Assembly (NCBI GenBank): GCA_032718475.1
Contig: JAUCBJ010001181.1
Location: 1 to 60,637, forward strand
Direction: 5' to 3'
Source of the DNA: Nemertoderma westbladi
Lineage: Eukaryota; Xenacoelomorpha; Nemertodermatida; Nemertodermatidae
Length of the DNA: 60,637 nucleotides
The notes under the pieces are model-generated. The model was not told where the DNA came from. It saw only the letters and a program-made list of their open reading frames with translations, and searched no databases. Below are positions 12,267 to 22,792 of the stretch, one piece after another; positions within the stretch are counted from its first letter, which is position 1, and each line of letters begins with the position of its first letter. The position numbers were made by a program, and so were the translations under genes.

Positions 12267-12592
12267 GAGGCATACCGAAAAGGGGGAGGTCAAATAAGAA
12301 GACAGGGTGGAAAGGGATAGGATTAGTATTATCCATTCTGTTCTATCTATTCTTTCGATTTCTTTTCATTCTACCGCCAGGTGACGACAAGATGAAGGGT
12401 GGCATTTTGCTGCCAGGGGACCATGAGGAAATCAAGAAGGCGGCCGAAAGACCCGATTTTAGGGTGGTGGAGGAGGGAGAATCAATTCCTAGAGAGTTGG
12501 AATTGACGAAGGAGAGTGGGCGAAGGATAAGAGGACCTACAGGGGGGCAGTGGGAGAGTGCCTCCTGGAAGAAGGGGCACCTTAGAGTTTAG
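12227..12592 (+). CDS. Small ORF overlapping the end of gag-pro, unknown product
   Basis: This 121-codon frame starts at an ATG inside the last 40 bp of gag-pro, in the -1 frame relative to it. It encodes a basic N-terminus, one strongly hydrophobic segment (GIGLVLSILFYLFFRFLFIL) and a charged C-terminus. I recognise no family. It could be a remnant of pol sequence, a small membrane protein, or chance. The overlap would permit a -1 frameshift, but I see no clear slippery heptamer. Confidence 0.35.
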   Translation: MSGEVSGGDAGPLRGIPKRGRSNKKTGWKGIGLVLSILFYLFFRFLFILPPGDDKMKGGILLPGDHEEIKKAAERPDFRVVEEGESIPRELELTKESGRRIRGPTGGQWESASWKKGHLRV

Positions 12593-14106
12593 TCGTCCAA
12601 TGTGTTGGACTGAGGGGGGTGGGAATGAGGGCGAGACGCCCTTCCCACACATAAAATAAAATAAATAATAAAATAATAAAAATAAGAAAATAGAGAATAG
12701 TAGAAAGTTAGATAGTAAGTAGTAGTAGATAGTTAGAGTAGTTGTAGAAGTAGTAGTTAGAAAGTTAGTAGAAGTTAGTAAGAAGTAGTAGTTAGAAAGT
12801 TAGTAGAAGTTAGTAAGAAGTAAGAAAGTTAGTAGAAGTTAGTAAGGTAAGAGGAGAGTTAGAAGTAGGCAGAAGATAGGGAGTGTGGTATATTGACATA
12901 CCACGAGTAGTAGCAGGGTACATAGTACCGGAGTAGCAGGGTACATAGTACCGAGAGAGTTTGAGGTTGTGGGCACCGAAAGCGCCACGTAGAAAGTAGA
13001 GTTAGTGTGGTATGTAGACATACCACGAGAAGTAGTAGCAGGGGGGTTGTGGGCACCGAAAGCGCCATGTAGAAAGAGAGTAGAGGGTATGGTATGTAGG
13101 TATACCATAGAAGTAGTAGCAGAGGGGTTGTGGGCACCGAAAGTGCCACGTAGTAAGAGAGTAGAGGGTATGGTATGTAGGTATACCATAGAGGTAGTAG
13201 CAGAGGGGTTGTGGGCACCGAAAGCGCCACGTAGTGAGAGAGTGAAGGGTGTGGTATGTAGGTATTAGGTAGTAGCATTATGTAGGTAGTAGCAGTATTA
13301 GGGTACATAGTACCATAGAAGTTAGAAGTTGTGGGCACCGAGAGCGCCACGTAGTAAGAAAGTAAAGAGTATGTAGGCATAGCATAGTAGTAGTAGTGTA
13401 CTAGTGGTAAGAATTCTTAAGGGTAAGAAGTAAGTAGCAAGGTAGATAGGATGATAGCACAGACAGGGGTAAGACTAAGGAAAATTGGCACTTTGGGAGT
13501 GGTAGAGAACACAGGACATTGTGGAGCAGTGGGGATGGGCCAGCTCATGGGCCTTGTCTGCCACAAGCCGATGGACTGGGGCAAGTTCCGGGGGAGCACG
13601 GAGCGGGCACAGGACATTGTGGAGCAGTGGCGATGGGCCAGCTCATGAGGCTTGTCTGCCACAAGCCGATGGACTGGGGTAAGTTCCGAGAGGAGTATGA
13701 GAGGAGTACAAGGGAAGTATGGAGAGGAGGTGTTGGCGCGTGAGGAAGTGAGAGGAGTGCAATTCAAGTGTGGGGAGCGAGCAGTAAGAGAGAGAGCAAG
13801 GCACGATCGAGAGAGAGAGTAAGGGACGAGGGTCCGAGAGTGAGACTAGAGTGAGATTGAGAGTGAGGTTTTTTTTGAAAATTGTGTGAAGAGAGTCCAC
13901 AATTGTCTCAAACGGAGACGTCAGATACCTTGGTGCAACATAGCTCGCGATTGCACCAAGGAGGGGTAGTAATATCATACCCAGGGGGGGCGGCCTGGAA
14001 AGCCGACCCCGAGAAAAGAACTCCACCCCACACCCGATATTAGATTGGGTTCCAGCGGAATTGAAGCGCACTTGAGGTTGATGCTATCTTCTCACCGGGA
14101 AGATAG
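12593..14106 (+). other. Non-coding, repeat-rich 3' region of the BEL/Pao element
   Basis: This stretch stands where Pol should be. It holds AG-rich repeats (gtagaagttagtaagaag-like, 12660-12860) and five ~81-bp units (12960-13390). A ~98-bp duplication follows (about 13510 and 13609, with ggacattgtggagcagtgg and ccacaagccgatggactgg), then purine-rich DNA. No long ORF has a recognisable motif. Confidence 0.8.
12960..13390. repeat. ~81-bp tandem repeat, 5 copies
   Basis: gtgggcaccgaaagcgccac recurs at 12969, 13049, 13130, 13211 and 13331 (spacings 80, 81, 81, 120). Each unit also carries ggtatgtaggtatacc, a near-palindrome able to form a hairpin. Confidence 0.9.
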
Positions 14107-14117
14107 CATGGGGGGAG
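14107..14117 (+). promoter_or_regulatory. Polypurine tract of the BEL/Pao element
   Basis: The purine run atggggggag sits immediately before the first base of the 3' LTR. This is the expected position of the primer for plus-strand DNA synthesis in LTR retrotransposons. Confidence 0.8.
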
Positions 14118-14752
14118 TGTAAGCGGATTCAATTCCACTTCATTACCCACCAGAAAATGGGATAGTGGCATTTTAGCAATATGTTGGAGATACGAGATTA
14201 CCAATATTAATCTCGTATCATAACCAACATTGGGGGGGGGCAACACAAGCCCCGAAGCCACATAGAAAGGAAGGTTAGAGGTCAAACCACCTCGGAGGGA
14301 ACACAGCTAGTAGAGGCTAGCAGCAGAGGGGAAACACTCCCAGAGAGTGCCAAGGTGACAAGTAGCATATTAGCCAATAGAGGGGAGGGAAGCACGTGAT
14401 AGGGAGCAGGAAAGCATCCATTGGGTAGGAGGCCAAGGTAGAGTAGGAGGTGAAGCAATATTTAGTGTATCAATCATATATTATGTCAGATTCTTGGATT
14501 GGTACATCAGTTGGTTATTCAGTTTAGTGCAGACCGGTAACAATTATTGACCGTCATTGGCACTATCATACCGGTATCTATTATATCTGTATTTCTGCCG
14601 TATTAATTGTGCTATCATTTTCTAACATCAAGAGACAACACCAAACTCTTATTGTTTTCTCCAACGGCCTCGGCCAAGCTGTTAGCACCATCCCAAAGCA
14701 GAACGGTGACGCGTACTACAATTACCCGGTCGGGATCTCTGATCCCGTCACA
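14118..14752 (+). repeat. 3' LTR of the BEL/Pao element
   Basis: It is 635 bp, begins tgtaagcggattc and ends gatcccgtcaca, and is followed directly by the target duplication aacat (14753-14757). It matches the 5' LTR over its full length except for a 12-base shorter G tract and about four substitutions. Confidence 0.93.
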
Positions 14753-14757
14753 AACAT

Positions 14758-16169
14758 AACATATAGGATTACCCCTAAAGCTTTGCAGCTTATTTCCAAG
14801 GGGGTCCTACAAATACAATATTACACTACGCTAACCTAACCTAAAACTGTTCGCGCTTTCAGACCTTTGGCAGTTTAACCCGCCAAATTAGGATGTCTTT
14901 TAGATAATAAATCACTTTTAGCCTATGACAAGTATTTGATTCACTACACTAGTCGAAACCAATCTGTGCGCGATCATTCACCCGCTGGATATACCCGGGA
15001 GATTGGGTTCGACGGCTTAATCTTATTGCTATGTAAGCCTAATGTATTATTCGACTGACAGTATTATATAATCTCTGACAATATTATTCACCTTCGGGAA
15101 ATATTAACAGTTCCTTTAGGACGTGGCGCTCTATCTATATAAACAGAGTTATGACTTAAACTACTCACAACGGTATGGCTTAATTATAATTCACATATAT
15201 GGCGCATTCTTTAGGAAATGCTTCGTTATCAGTCTCACTCATACACAATGCTGCACAATACTGCACACTAATCTGCCGATCTTCACTGATTTTAGTCACA
15301 TATAAAAAGAACACAGGCCGACTCATGTAGGGTCTATCAAATAACATTAGATTCACTTCAAACCACTTTAACATAAGTCACAATCGTTATATAACCTTTC
15401 TCTCTTACCTTCGGTATATCAAGAATATTGGGTTTCGGGGTTATTTATCGTTATTCCAAATATAATAATTCATCAACCATATTATGAATAACCAACAGCA
15501 AAGCAGTAATGTTAAGTTAAGTTGCACAGTATGGGCCAGTTAAGCAGTGATAACCAGTGCAGATAACATTGAGTTACCCAGATAACGGATATATGTCCTT
15601 ATAATTAAGCCTACTAGTGTTAGGCTAAAAACAGAAAAGCACAAATATTCCAAAAGCCGGTTCTTAGGCTCTGGGCAAAAACATAACACTGAACTACTGA
15701 GTTTCTGTATACACATCCAACACAGAGACAACAAACGCTCTGATTGGTCAACCGAACAACGAGAGAACAAAGAAACAAAGAAACGTCGACGTGGCAATAT
15801 CAGCTGTTAGCCGTCGTCATGGTAGCGACAATGTTTTCAAGAGTATCTAGCTTATCGCGTCACGAGATTGCGGATTATGTCCTCTAAAGTACAAATACAG
15901 TACAAATACATAAGAAATGACTTTTATGTCCTCTAAAACACCAGTACAGCAAGGACACGGCCCTTTTATGCCTGGCAAACCAACTACAGAGTACTTTAAG
16001 GGAAAATAACCGGTTAATGACGCAAAAGCTTTTACAAAAACCAATATAAAACGTAATTCATTATGTACATGTACAACTTTACCGAGAGCGTGACAATGCC
16101 CGACTCAACGATAAAGATGTAATGTACAGAACAATTTAATATAAAACGTAATTACAGTATAAATAGTAA
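14758..16169. other. Intergenic DNA, no gene recognised
   Basis: AT-rich unique-looking sequence between the LTR element and the LINE. Only short open frames are present (for example minus strand 15540-15797), without recognisable motifs or compositional support. Confidence 0.55.
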
Positions 16170-16601
16170 ATAATTAATAAACTAATAACTTACTGTAGGA
16201 CTATTGTACCCATTGTAAAATTGCACACGGAGGTGAGATTTAACTGCAGATTTAAAAGAATGTTGATTATCTAGGTTTTTAATTTCATTAGGCAGAGCGT
16301 TCCAATTTTTAATGCCGTTAAAAAAGAAAGTATCAGATTCAAAGGATTTACAATTCGGGAGGTAGAAGTTTGAAGCACTAGCTCTGGTACTGTAAGAGTA
16401 TGTATCGCGTACTCTGTTGAATTTTTGTTTTAGGTAATTAGGACATTTACCATTATACACTTTATGCACATGGTTAAGGCGTAGCTGCTTAACTCTACTA
16501 TCTAAGTTAAGTAGTCCAGATTCAGAAAAGTCATCTGGAGTTGGTGGTGTCTAGGTTTGTAGTCTTTAATAAATCGTACTACTTTATTCTGAGCTACTTG
16601 T
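16170..16601 (-). pseudogene. LINE ORF2 C-terminal segment (3' piece of split LINE)
   Basis: On the minus strand the translation runs VAQNKVVRFIKDYKPR at the upper end, then HVHKVYNGKCPNYLKQKFNR, then FFFNGIKNWNALPNEIKNLD, and stops near 16182. This is the typical C-terminal tail of CR1/jockey-like LINE reverse transcriptases. It continues the RT domain that breaks off at 18224, with the 16602-18223 insertion between. 3' UTR-like AT-rich DNA follows to the left. Confidence 0.85.
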
Positions 16602-16675
16602 GGGGCGAGCCACGAAGTTGGCGGAGCCTTAGCGAATTGACACTGTTAGGGGGTGGGTCAATTTATGCAAATAGT

Positions 16676-16691
16676 TGTCGTCGTCGTCGTT

Positions 16692-16736
<45 letters not shown>

Positions 16737-16746
16737 GTCGTCGTCG
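16676..16746. repeat. (CGT)n microsatellite
   Basis: A cgt/tcg trinucleotide run of about 70 bp with a few ttg interruptions. It leads directly into the 315-bp repeat, whose own units begin with a short cgttgtcgtcgt version of the same motif. Confidence 0.95.
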
Positions 16747-16747
16747 T

Positions 16748-17740
16748 TACGATTTTGACATGCTAATAACTTTGTCGGATTTAAAGCTGCCAAGTTGAAA
16801 ATTTGTAGGTATCAATATGAGCAAAAGTTGAGATTTTTGAGAGACTTTCAGACACCATCAGTGCAATGGTCTCCCGCTAGAGGGCCACATGTCTAAACAT
16901 TAAATGCCCTCCCATTTCTTTGCTTTTAATCCGTTTAAGCTGAAACTTGGCAGATATGTATTAGACCATTAGCTGTGACTTTCAAAGGAGGCGAATCGAT
17001 CTGCAGTTCTCCAGTCTGCCGCTAGAGGGCCAAATGTCTGAAAGTGAAATCGTTGTCGTCGTTACGATTTTGACATGCTAATAACTTTGTCGGATTTAAA
17101 GCTGCCAAGTTGAAAATTTGTAGGTATCAATATGAGCAAAAGTTGAGATTTTTGAGAGACTTTCAGACACCATCAGTGCAATGGTCTCCCGCTAGAGGGC
17201 CACATGTCTAAACATTAAATGCCCTCCCATTTCTTTGCTTTTAATCCGTTTAAGCTGAAACTTGGCAGATATGTATTAGACCATTAGCTGTTACTTTCAA
17301 AGGAGGCGAATCGATCTGCAGTTCTCCAGTCTGCCGCTAGAGGGCCAAATGTCTGAAAGTGAAATCGTTGTCGTCGTTACGATTTTGACATGCTAATAAC
17401 TTTGTCGGATTTAAAGCTGCCAAGTTGAAAATTTGTAGGTATCAATATGAGCAAAAGTTGAGATTTTTGAGAGACTTTCAGACACCATCAGTGCAATGGT
17501 CTCCCGCTAGAGAGCCACATGTCTAAACATTAAATGCCCTCCCATTTCTTTGCTTTTAATCCGTTTAAGCTGAAACTTGGCAGATATGTATTAGACCATT
17601 AGCTGTGACTTTCAAAGGAGGCGAATCCATCTGCAGTTCTCCAGTCTGCCGCTAGAGGGCCAAATGTCTGAAAGTGAAATCGTTGTCGTCGTTATGATAT
17701 TGACATGCTTATAACTTTGTCGAATTTAAAGCTGCCAAGT
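16748..17740. repeat. 315-bp tandem repeat, three good copies and a decayed fourth
   Basis: The unit start tacgattttgacatgctaat occurs at 16748, 17063 and 17378, and as tatgatattgacatgct at 17693. The spacing is exactly 315 each time. The first three copies are nearly identical (single-base differences such as gtgact/gttact and agaggg/agagag). Each unit holds two related halves with ccgctagagggcca. Decayed relatives continue to about 18110 and occur elsewhere at 25505-25735 and 35050-35190. Confidence 0.93.
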
Positions 17741-18223
17741 TTTAAAATTTGTTTTGTTGAAAATCAGTTCAACAGTCACCCGCTATAGGACTACTTTATG
17801 CCTGAAAGTGAATAGATTCTCCCGTCTCATTGATTTTAATCAGTTTAAGCTGAATCTTGCCATATATTCTGGACCACATGCTGCGTCTTTGTGGGGGGGG
17901 GGGGAGATTTAATCGGTCTGCCGCTATACGACGAAATTTCTGAAAGTGAGATCCGTCTCTCATTTCGTTATCCGTTATTCAAGATGAAACTTGGCCGATG
18001 TACGTATGTACTATTCATCCATAGGCTGTGTCTTTGTGGGGCTGGAGACCCTAATCCATCTTCAGTTCTCACTATACCGCTAGAGTCAGAAATGTCTGAA
18101 TAGAAATTAAAGAGGTAAAAAGTGATTAGGCGAAATCTGCTTAAAATTTGCTAATACAGTAATACTTTCGAATTAGTACTTAAATTAAATTTAAGTCACG
18201 TGCTGCGCGAAGGCCCCACTTCG

Positions 18224-20300
18224 TGTAATTTACATAAGCTGTTTGGTTAAGCCTTCATACCAAGAAGAGGATGCATAGTCCATGTGACACTGGATTAAAG
18301 AAGAGCAAAGTAACTTGCGGGAGTCGGTGTTTAAACTATTTTTATTTCTGTATAGAAACCTAAGCCTACTGTTAACTTTCGAGAATATGTTTTTCACTGT
18401 GCTTTCTCCTGATAAGCAGTTATCCAATGTGGCGCCTAAATATTTAACTTCCTTTTTATTTTCAATCTTATGTCCATTACTAGTGACTTCAAACTTAGTT
18501 ACCTTCTTTAACTTTCCTTTGGAACCAAACAAAATACTTTCAGTCTTACCGTAGTGAATGGATAGCTTATTATCAACCAACCACTCATTACAGGATTCTA
18601 GAACTGCACTTATCTTTTGGGAAATATGGATAGGATCTTTATGAGAGAAAATAAGAGCACTGTCGTCGGCATATAAAATGAGTTTAAAATCGGGATCTAT
18701 ACTACTTATCATATCATTTACATACCATACAAAAAGCAGAGGACCTAATAATACAGTATACTACCTTGCGGTACACCACAGGTAATCTCTTGTACAGTAG
18801 ACTGCGATTTGCTAATGACTACAGTTTGACCTCTGTCTGATAGGTAGGACTTGAACCAGTCTATAGAACCTACACCCATCAGGCCTAACTTACCAAGCAG
18901 AATTTCGTGATCTACTGTATCGAAAGCCTTTTGTAGGTCCAACATTACCATACTGCCATACCAGTATATAAACCCTTTGCGTTATTACATCTAATTGTAT
19001 CAGTTAAGTTAATAAGGCAGGTGTCTGTAACTGTAGAATATGATTTACGAAAACCGGACTGAAGTTCATAGATCAGATTTAGCCTACTAAGATGTGCTTC
19101 CAGCTGTAGAAAAACAGAACGTTCTAGAATTTTAGATACAATACTTAGATACTAACAGGTCTGTAATTCTGTAATTACAGGGTTCTACTTTACTATTCTT
19201 TTTATACAGAGGAACAACCTTAGCTAATTTCAGTTCGTCTGGTACTACATTATCTACGATAGAGTAATTAATAATAAAAGTAATAGGCGCTTTAAGTACT
19301 TCAGCACCATGACCATCCTTAAGAAAACGGGCAGGTACAGTATTAGGTCTAGACCTGTACTTTTTGAGGCTGATAGGCTAAGTAGATTTTTAAAAACGAA
19401 ATCCTCAGAAACGGGTTATAAAAATAACTTCTCTGAATTTTGTAACTTTTCTAAATAAAAATTATTTAGAGTTTCGGACCCTATACTATATTTATTACTT
19501 GATAACGGTAACTTCTTAACTAAATTTGAGGCAACATTAGTAAAATAATTATTAAATAAATTACTAACTAGAGTATGATCTTGAATCAGCTCACCGTTAT
19601 CTTGCAGAACAATATTCGATTTAGATTTAAGGTTTTTATAACCTAAAGATTTTAGGGTAGACCATAGACTTTTAGGATTATCTTTATTCTCACTTATTTT
19701 GTTGTACAAATATTCAGATTTAGCTTTTTTTATTTCCCGTTGGACAAGGTTTCTATATTTGCAGTAATTATTCAAATTAAAACTCGGTATTTCCTAAACT
19801 TATACAAATAGTTATCTCTTTCTCTGATATTACTAAGAATACCCGAGGTCATCCAGGGCTCAGTGCGTTGTTTAAGACTAATTTATTTAATTGGTGCTAC
19901 AGTATTAAGTGCCTTTAGAAATATATCTTTAAAAACAGTGTACGCAAAGTTAATGTCAGCGGCCTTAAAACAGGGTTCCCAGTCAGAATTTATTAACAAA
20001 CTTAAAAAGCGCTCCTTGCTGTAATTTTTCATAGACCTAACTGTTACTGCTGTACTGTTTTATGATCCCCGAAAAAAGATTTTTGTGTCTTTCATGTGCA
20101 AAAAACTATAAAATGATCGCTTAGACCTATAGGTAAAACCCCAGATTGAATCTGGGGTTTTACTAATCCATGTTTTAAATGTTTACAATGGCACATCACT
20201 TTAGGTGTAAGGCAACCATCGAGCAGAGGAAAATTTGTTACAAGGCAGCAAGGGGCATTGTAAATAGATATATCGATCGTCAATAAAGGCAAATGTAATA
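18224..20300 (-). pseudogene. LINE ORF2 (endonuclease-RT), 5' piece of split LINE
   Basis: Read from right to left on the minus strand. An endonuclease end with the GLSDHFIVF motif lies near 20100. An EN-RT linker (19416-19775; YNKISENKDNPKSLWSTLKS) follows. RT motifs are [18 protein letters not shown] (~18900), [10 protein letters not shown] (~18760), then LILYADDSALIF with the catalytic YADD (~18670). The thumb region ends WYEGLTKQLM at the insertion site. Frameshifts and stops, for example between 18712 and 18745, mean it is inactive. The family is CR1/jockey-like. The 5' end is missing beyond about 20300. A perfect 14-bp hairpin (20133-20163) lies inside the endonuclease coding region. 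Confidence 0.88.
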
Positions 20301-20813
20301 AAATCTATATAGAATATTAAAAAAAAGAGTTTCCACTCTAGGCCCTATATAAATATAACATTGCTGCATGTACCGTACCGTACTATTGTACCGGTGTGTG
20401 ATGTTGAAAAAAATAGGATGCTTTCGTTTCATGCTTATCTGTGAAAGTTCCAGATGAATAGTACCGGTAACAAAACAACAGCGAATAAAATTTGGTTTTA
20501 AAATAAGATATGATTTAAAATATGAACCAGTACAGCAGTATGCATTTTTATGTACGCGGGTTAAAATTGAATATTTTTTTTATACCTGTTGTAAAAAACC
20601 GGTAGGCAGGTTGGCCTACCTACACCTGTACACCTACAGATCTAACAACATTAATGAACAACCTCCTACAGCTGTACAGTCCTAACCTACGGGTGTAGGC
20701 CTATTGCATATTGTAACGGTGGCACATAATTGAATACCGGTAAGAAATACCTGTTTTGTATGGTGACAACGCGATTAGTTTACCGGTACCGGTAGTCCTG
20801 TTCCTGCTATACT
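20301..20813. other. Upstream region of the Src-family kinase gene
   Basis: AT-rich DNA with several ccggta and taggcctac palindromes. No TATA box or other promoter element stands out enough to call. Confidence 0.5.
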
Positions 20814-22475
20814 ATGGGTTGTAAATGCGTAAAACCTGCAAATAAAGAACTCGGTTCCGCGTATAGAACCTCAGACGGTTCCTATCGCAATGGCGGTCCT
20901 GGTACCGCCCAATATAACTACCAGGACTCTTTCGTTAACCAATATGATACTCGTCCGCTAGAGAGCGCTGGAGATTGCCCGCCGCATCAGCAGACAAGGG
21001 CCAGTATAACCCCATCCGCGTCGTCAATGCCTTCCTTCGATAAAACTCCCCTTAAAATTCCTGACTACAACTGTAGTCAAGGCAACGAGTCTTCCATAAT
21101 GGTGACCGCGGTATTCGACTACCAGAGCTGCTCTAAGGACGACCTTCAGTTCTCTAAGGGCGAACGGATGCTGGTAATGAATAACTCAGACGGGGATTGG
21201 TGGTTGGCGAGATCATTGACCTCAGGACAGGTCGGTTACATCCCCAGTAACTACGTAACGGGGTCAATAACCTCGGACTGGTACAGGGGGCGAATCTCCC
21301 GGAAGGAGAGCGAGAAACTGTTGTTGACCGCGGGTAATCCTCCCGGCACCTTCCTTATCCGCGATTCCGAGACCGCACCGGGCTCCTATTCGCTGTCGCT
21401 ACGGGACTGGGAGGAGTCGAAAGGCGACCACGTTAAACATTATAAAATCCGATCCCTAGACTCAGGCGGGCACTACATCTCGAACCGGATCCAGTTCCCC
21501 GATTTGGACTCCTTGGTGCACCACTACTCCCACCTCGCCGACGGACTGTCCCACATACTCGCCGCGGCGTGTCCCGTTTCCGCGCCCAACATATCGGACC
21601 TGTCGCGGGACACACGGGACAAGTGGGAGATCGAGCGGGAGACGCTGACCTTCGACTACCAGGTGGGGGCGGGACAGTTCGGGGAGGTCTGGGCCGGCCG
21701 CTGGAAGTCAGTGATAAAGGTCGCCGTCAAGGTCCTCAAACCGGGTACCATGACTGCCGATAACTTCCTGCAGGAGGCGACGATAATGAAGAAACTCCGT
21801 CATCCCAACATCGTTCAACTGTACGCCGTGTGCACGAGCTGCGAACCCATATATATAGTAACGGAGTTCCTAAGTAACGGTTCTCTACTGCAGTTTGTCC
21901 GGAGTACTCCGGTCACTTTCATGCAGATGATAATTATGGTGTCGGAGGTGGCCGGCGGTATGGCTTACCTCGAGCGGACCAACTACGTGCATAGGGACCT
22001 CGCCGCTCGCAATGTCCTCGTCTCCGAGAACTTTAACTGCAAGGTCGGGGACTTTGGACTCGCCCGGGTCATAGAGGAGGCCGAATACACCGCCAGACAG
22101 GGCGCCAAGTTCCCTATAAAGTGGACGGCCCCCGAGGCCGCGTTACTAGGGAGGTTCTCCGTGAAGTCGGACGTCTGGAGTTTCGGGGTCCTCCTCACCG
22201 AGGTAGTGAGTCGCGGTAAAGTCCCCTACGCGGGGATGATGAACCGAGAGGTTCTGGAATACGTGGAACAGGGTTACCGCATGCCGAAACCCTCCCCAGA
22301 CTGTCCCGACTCGCTGTACCAACTGATGCTAAAGTGTTGGCATGGAGACCCTATAAGACGACCCACGTTTGAATACCTCCAAACTTATTTGGACGATTAT
22401 TTTGTATCTACAGAACCGAGTTACAAAGAACCAGAGAAAATTTTACCGTTTTCGCGGCCTTCTGTTGGATATTGA
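20814..22475 (+). CDS. SRC-like: Src-family non-receptor tyrosine kinase (553 aa), intronless
   Basis: A membrane-anchored cytoplasmic tyrosine kinase. The N-terminus MGCKCVK has Gly2 for myristoylation and Cys3/Cys5 as likely palmitoylation sites. After a Ser/Tyr-rich unique region come SH3 (~95-152, with VFDYQS and WWLARS), SH2 (~155-250, with FLIRDSE) and the kinase domain. The kinase has the Gly loop GAGQFGEVW, the catalytic Lys ~306 (VAVKVLK), HRDLAARN (Asp ~395), DFG (~413), activation-loop Tyr ~425 in [19 protein letters not shown], and a C-terminal inhibitory-type Tyr ~537 in TEPSYKEPE. All key residues are present. The tail after that Tyr is 16 residues, longer than in vertebrate Src. 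The whole CDS is one exon, although this gene usually has many introns. Codon third positions are GC-rich compared with the flanks. Confidence 0.97.
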   Translation: MGCKCVKPANKELGSAYRTSDGSYRNGGPGTAQYNYQDSFVNQYDTRPLESAGDCPPHQQTRASITPSASSMPSFDKTPLKIPDYNCSQGNESSIMVTAVFDYQSCSKDDLQFSKGERMLVMNNSDGDWWLARSLTSGQVGYIPSNYVTGSITSDWYRGRISRKESEKLLLTAGNPPGTFLIRDSETAPGSYSLSLRDWEESKGDHVKHYKIRSLDSGGHYISNRIQFPDLDSLVHHYSHLADGLSHILAAACPVSAPNISDLSRDTRDKWEIERETLTFDYQVGAGQFGEVWAGRWKSVIKVAVKVLKPGTMTADNFLQEATIMKKLRHPNIVQLYAVCTSCEPIYIVTEFLSNGSLLQFVRSTPVTFMQMIIMVSEVAGGMAYLERTNYVHRDLAARNVLVSENFNCKVGDFGLARVIEEAEYTARQGAKFPIKWTAPEAALLGRFSVKSDVWSFGVLLTEVVSRGKVPYAGMMNREVLEYVEQGYRMPKPSPDCPDSLYQLMLKCWHGDPIRRPTFEYLQTYLDDYFVSTEPSYKEPEKILPFSRPSVGY

Positions 22476-22788
22476 TACATAAAGTACTTTATTTCTACGT
22501 CTTAGCTGTACTGCCTTTTAATATTACACCGTTCTGTCGGGAGTTTTATTGATATTTTTCTATGATTATCATTCATAAACTATGTGGAGGGACGATATCT
22601 AGTCAAATTGATCGCCTTTGAATGATGGATTTTATCGACGCTATCTTAACTGTTTTTTTTTAACTTCCATGTATGTTGGAATCATGCACGGCTCTTATGT
22701 ACAGTATGTATGTATTCGTAATGTCTGTCTGTATGTATGTATGTTCGTATTATATTACTTTACTTAGAGTAACAGTGGAGGGAATTTA
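22476..22788. other. 3' flank of the Src-family kinase gene
   Basis: Presumed 3' UTR and intergenic DNA with a short (tgta)n microsatellite near 22700-22745. No other feature. Confidence 0.5.
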
Positions 22789-22792
22789 TTAA

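Larger units (their letters stand above)
7047..14752 (+). mobile_element. Non-autonomous BEL/Pao LTR retrotransposon (gag-pro only), 7.7 kb
   Basis: Two long terminal repeats (7047-7693 and 14118-14752) begin TGT and end ACA. They are flanked by a perfect 5-bp target duplication, aacat, at 7042-7046 and 14753-14757. Such 4-6 bp duplications are usual for BEL/Pao. A purine-rich tract precedes the 3' LTR. The internal ORF at 10101-12266 carries a BEL/Pao-type Gag (DUF1759-like) region, a CCHC zinc knuckle and an aspartic protease. No reverse transcriptase, RNase H or integrase is present: 12593-14117 is tandem-repeat, non-coding DNA. Apart from a G-tract length change I count about four substitutions between the LTRs, so the insertion is recent. 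Mobilisation would need Pol from an autonomous relative. Confidence 0.92.
16602..18223. mobile_element. ~1.6-kb insertion carrying a satellite, inside the LINE
   Basis: This segment splits the LINE reverse transcriptase between its KQLM and VAQNKVVRF stretches. Its ends share related sequence in inverted orientation: cgaagttggcggagccttagcg near 16613, and the complement of cgcgaaggccccacttcg at 18207-18223. That suggests a non-autonomous DNA transposon. The candidate target duplication is only about 3 bp (ACA) and is not certain. Inside are a (CGT)n microsatellite, a 315-bp tandem repeat and decayed repeat copies. No transposase is present. Confidence 0.7.

Noticed and set aside
12839-13380. 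Repeat-rich ORFs on both strands
   Set aside because: Period artefacts of the 81-bp repeats inside the BEL/Pao element.
7047-14752. Endogenous retrovirus with an envelope gene
   Set aside because: The Gag type, the protease context and the 5-bp duplication fit BEL/Pao. No envelope-like ORF with signal peptide, cleavage site and fusion region was seen.
16541-16798. Arg-rich protein
   Set aside because: Translation of the (CGT)n microsatellite in one frame.
20133-20163. Transcription terminator hairpin
   Set aside because: A perfect 14-bp stem, but it lies inside LINE endonuclease coding sequence and rho-independent terminators are bacterial.
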